Shown in pieces: positions 47,315 to 48,255 of a DNA stretch of 48,255 nucleotides. Both the position numbers and the translations under genes were made by a program. The DNA is from an uncultured Sphingopyxis sp. (GTDB lineage: Bacteria > Pseudomonadota > Alphaproteobacteria > Sphingomonadales > Sphingomonadaceae). The notes under the pieces are model-generated. The model searched no databases. It had not been told where the DNA came from and saw nothing but the letters and a program-made list of their open reading frames with translations. Within the stretch, counting starts at the first letter, position 1. The number at the start of each line of letters is the position of its first letter. The stretch lies in the NCBI GenBank assembly GCA_936933955.1, contig CAKZIN010000044.1:1-48255 (forward strand), in the 5' to 3' direction.

Positions 47315-48048
47315 GGCCGTTCGCTAGTCAGGGATGCGAGGCCCAGCACGTCGTTCATGGAGTAGCGCCCCGGCGCCCGGCCGACCAACCACTGCGCCGC
47401 GCGGATGGCGCCGCGGGCGAAGATCGCGCGGCTCTCGGCACGGTGGGCGAGGGTCAGGCGCTCGCCCTCTCCGGCGAAGATCACGTCATGGTCGCCCGCG
47501 ACGCTGCCGCCGCGGAGCGAGGCAAAGCCGATGCTGCCCTCGCGCCGCACGCCGTCATGCACGGCCCGCAGCTGCGCTAGGGTCGCGCCACGCCCCGCCG
47601 CCGCCGCCTCACCCAGCAGCAGCGCGGTGCCGGAGGGGGCGTCGAGCTTGTGGCGGTGGTGCATCTCCGCGATCTCGATGTCCCAGTCAGGCCCCAGCCG
47701 CGCCGCCGCCTCGCGCACCAGATGCGCAAGCAGCGTCACGCCGAGCGAGGTGTTGCCGGTCTGGAGCACGGCAACGGCCCCCGCCGCGCGGTCGATCGCG
47801 GCGTGATGCGCGGCTTCGAGGCCGGTGGTGCCGACCAGCAGCGGGGTCGCGGCGGCGACGGCGGCGTCGAGCGTCGCTTGCAGCGCATCGGGGTGCGAGA
47901 AGTCGATCAGCACATCGCTTGCCGAAGCCAGCGCACAGATATCGCCATCGCGGTCGATGCCCTGTGTTGCGAGCCCCACCTCCCGCGCTTCTTCCGCGAT
48001 CGCCCGCCCCATGCGCCCGTCCGCGCCCACAATGCCGATGCTCGTCAT
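47311..48048 (-). CDS. dapB: 4-hydroxy-tetrahydrodipicolinate reductase
   Basis: 245 residues. N-terminal NAD(P) loop SIGIVGADGRMGRAIAEEA, DVLIDFSHPDAL, LVGTTGL, and the substrate signature EMHHRHKLDAPSGTAL (catalytic His 130/131, K134). Second step of the DAP branch to lysine and peptidoglycan. Slightly shorter than the 273-residue E. coli enzyme, as in many alphaproteobacteria. Coupled to nth by a 4-bp overlap. Confidence 0.97.
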   Translation of the reverse strand: MTSIGIVGADGRMGRAIAEEAREVGLATQGIDRDGDICALASASDVLIDFSHPDALQATLDAAVAAATPLLVGTTGLEAAHHAAIDRAAGAVAVLQTGNTSLGVTLLAHLVREAAARLGPDWDIEIAEMHHRHKLDAPSGTALLLGEAAAAGRGATLAQLRAVHDGVRREGSIGFASLRGGSVAGDHDVIFAGEGERLTLAHRAESRAIFARGAIRAAQWLVGRAPGRYSMNDVLGLASLTSERP

Positions 48049-48058
48049 GGCGCGCGGG

Positions 48059-48184
48059 TTAGCGCGCGCCGGGGCTGTAGGCGAGAGTCAAGGCGAGCGC
48101 GGCCCCGCCCGCCCCACCGAGCAGGCGACGCCGGTCCAGCGGACGGCCGGGGTGAGCGTCGGAGGAGGGAAATACTCGGTGCAT
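48059..48184 (-). CDS. Possible 41-residue Tat-signal-like peptide
   Basis: From ATG 48184: HRVFPSSDAHPGRPLDRRRL followed by a hydrophobic GGAGGAALALTLAY and a TAA stop. The DRRRLLGGAGGAA segment resembles a twin-arginine signal without a mature part. It lies upstream of dapB in the same direction, 10 bp before its start. No recognised family; it may be a degraded secreted-protein start or non-coding. Confidence 0.35.
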   Translation of the reverse strand: MHRVFPSSDAHPGRPLDRRRLLGGAGGAALALTLAYSPGAR

Positions 48185-48213
48185 GGAGACGGTCCTTTCG
48201 AGCGCCGATTCAC

Positions 48214-48255
48214 GGATCGGTGATCCCCGGGTCAGCGATCCCCGGATCGGTGATC
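48214..48255. repeat. 15-bp tandem repeat at the right edge
   Basis: GGATCGGTGATCCCC, GGGTCAGCGATCCCC and GGATCGGTGATC follow each other exactly; the array runs to the window edge. Its full length and purpose cannot be seen. Confidence 0.75.

Noticed and set aside
1..48255. CRISPR arrays or rRNA genes
   Set aside because: No regularly spaced repeat-spacer pattern or rRNA-like sequence was seen; the only tandem repeats are the linker hexamers and the 15-bp units at the right edge.

Overview
The window looks like chromosomal DNA of a Sphingomonas-type alphaproteobacterium. This rests on high GC, sphingan-like exopolysaccharide (EPS) genes, a spike-base protein of the Rhodobacter gene-transfer-agent family, a Ti-type TraA relaxase with a small companion gene, and generally alphaproteobacterial housekeeping genes. 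The genus is an inference; no rRNA is present.

Layout. (1) 1-4345: the N-terminal part of a HAF-repeat, Pro/Thr-rich autotransporter-like protein (minus strand, running off the left edge), divergent from a histidine kinase/LuxR-type response regulator pair. (2) 4709-20712: an EPS locus with a priming sugar-phosphate transferase (broken by an in-frame TAA), a Wzc-type tyrosine kinase, a Wzy-like polymerase, a Wzx-like flippase, three GT4 glycosyltransferases, an acetyltransferase, a Wza-type lipoprotein and an O-antigen-ligase/polymerase. Embedded in it are two genes resembling gene-transfer-agent head spikes: a spike base (ghsA-like) and a parallel beta-helix fibre (ghsB-like). (3) 20861-26620: phospholipase D and a LysR regulator, divergent from a pirin / FMN reductase / DOPA-dioxygenase-like / SDR operon. 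The SDR has a foreign C-terminal tail.

(4) 26600-42341: an integrative and mobilizable element (about 15.7 kb) bounded by a 14-bp direct repeat. The right copy is the 3' end of a tRNA-Arg(CCG) gene. It carries a tyrosine integrase, an autoregulated SMR-efflux operon with an apparently leaderless promoter, two AlpA/excisionase-type HTH proteins, an AbiEi/AbiEii type IV toxin-antitoxin pair, a three-gene cassette (membrane-anchored TerB_N-TerB-TerB_C protein, BrxD-like ATPase, BrxHI/Lhr-like helicase), traD and traC, a recognisable Ti/IncQ-type oriT, the TraA relaxase-helicase and a companion membrane protein. No coupling protein or type IV secretion genes are seen, so transfer would need a helper.

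(5) 42328-48255: ordinary chromosome with tRNA-Arg, a DUF72 protein, N-carbamoylputrescine amidase, a methyltransferase, an M61-type peptidase gene broken by an in-frame TGA, endonuclease III, dapB and a short tandem repeat.

The best candidate for an under-described system is the TerB / BrxD-like / BrxHI-like cassette at 31737-37744. It combines two accessory proteins known from type 2 BREX with a membrane TerB protein, lacks any PglX/PglZ, and sits directly behind an AbiE toxin-antitoxin pair on a mobilizable island. The second is the pair of GTA-type head-spike genes placed inside a polysaccharide biosynthesis locus.
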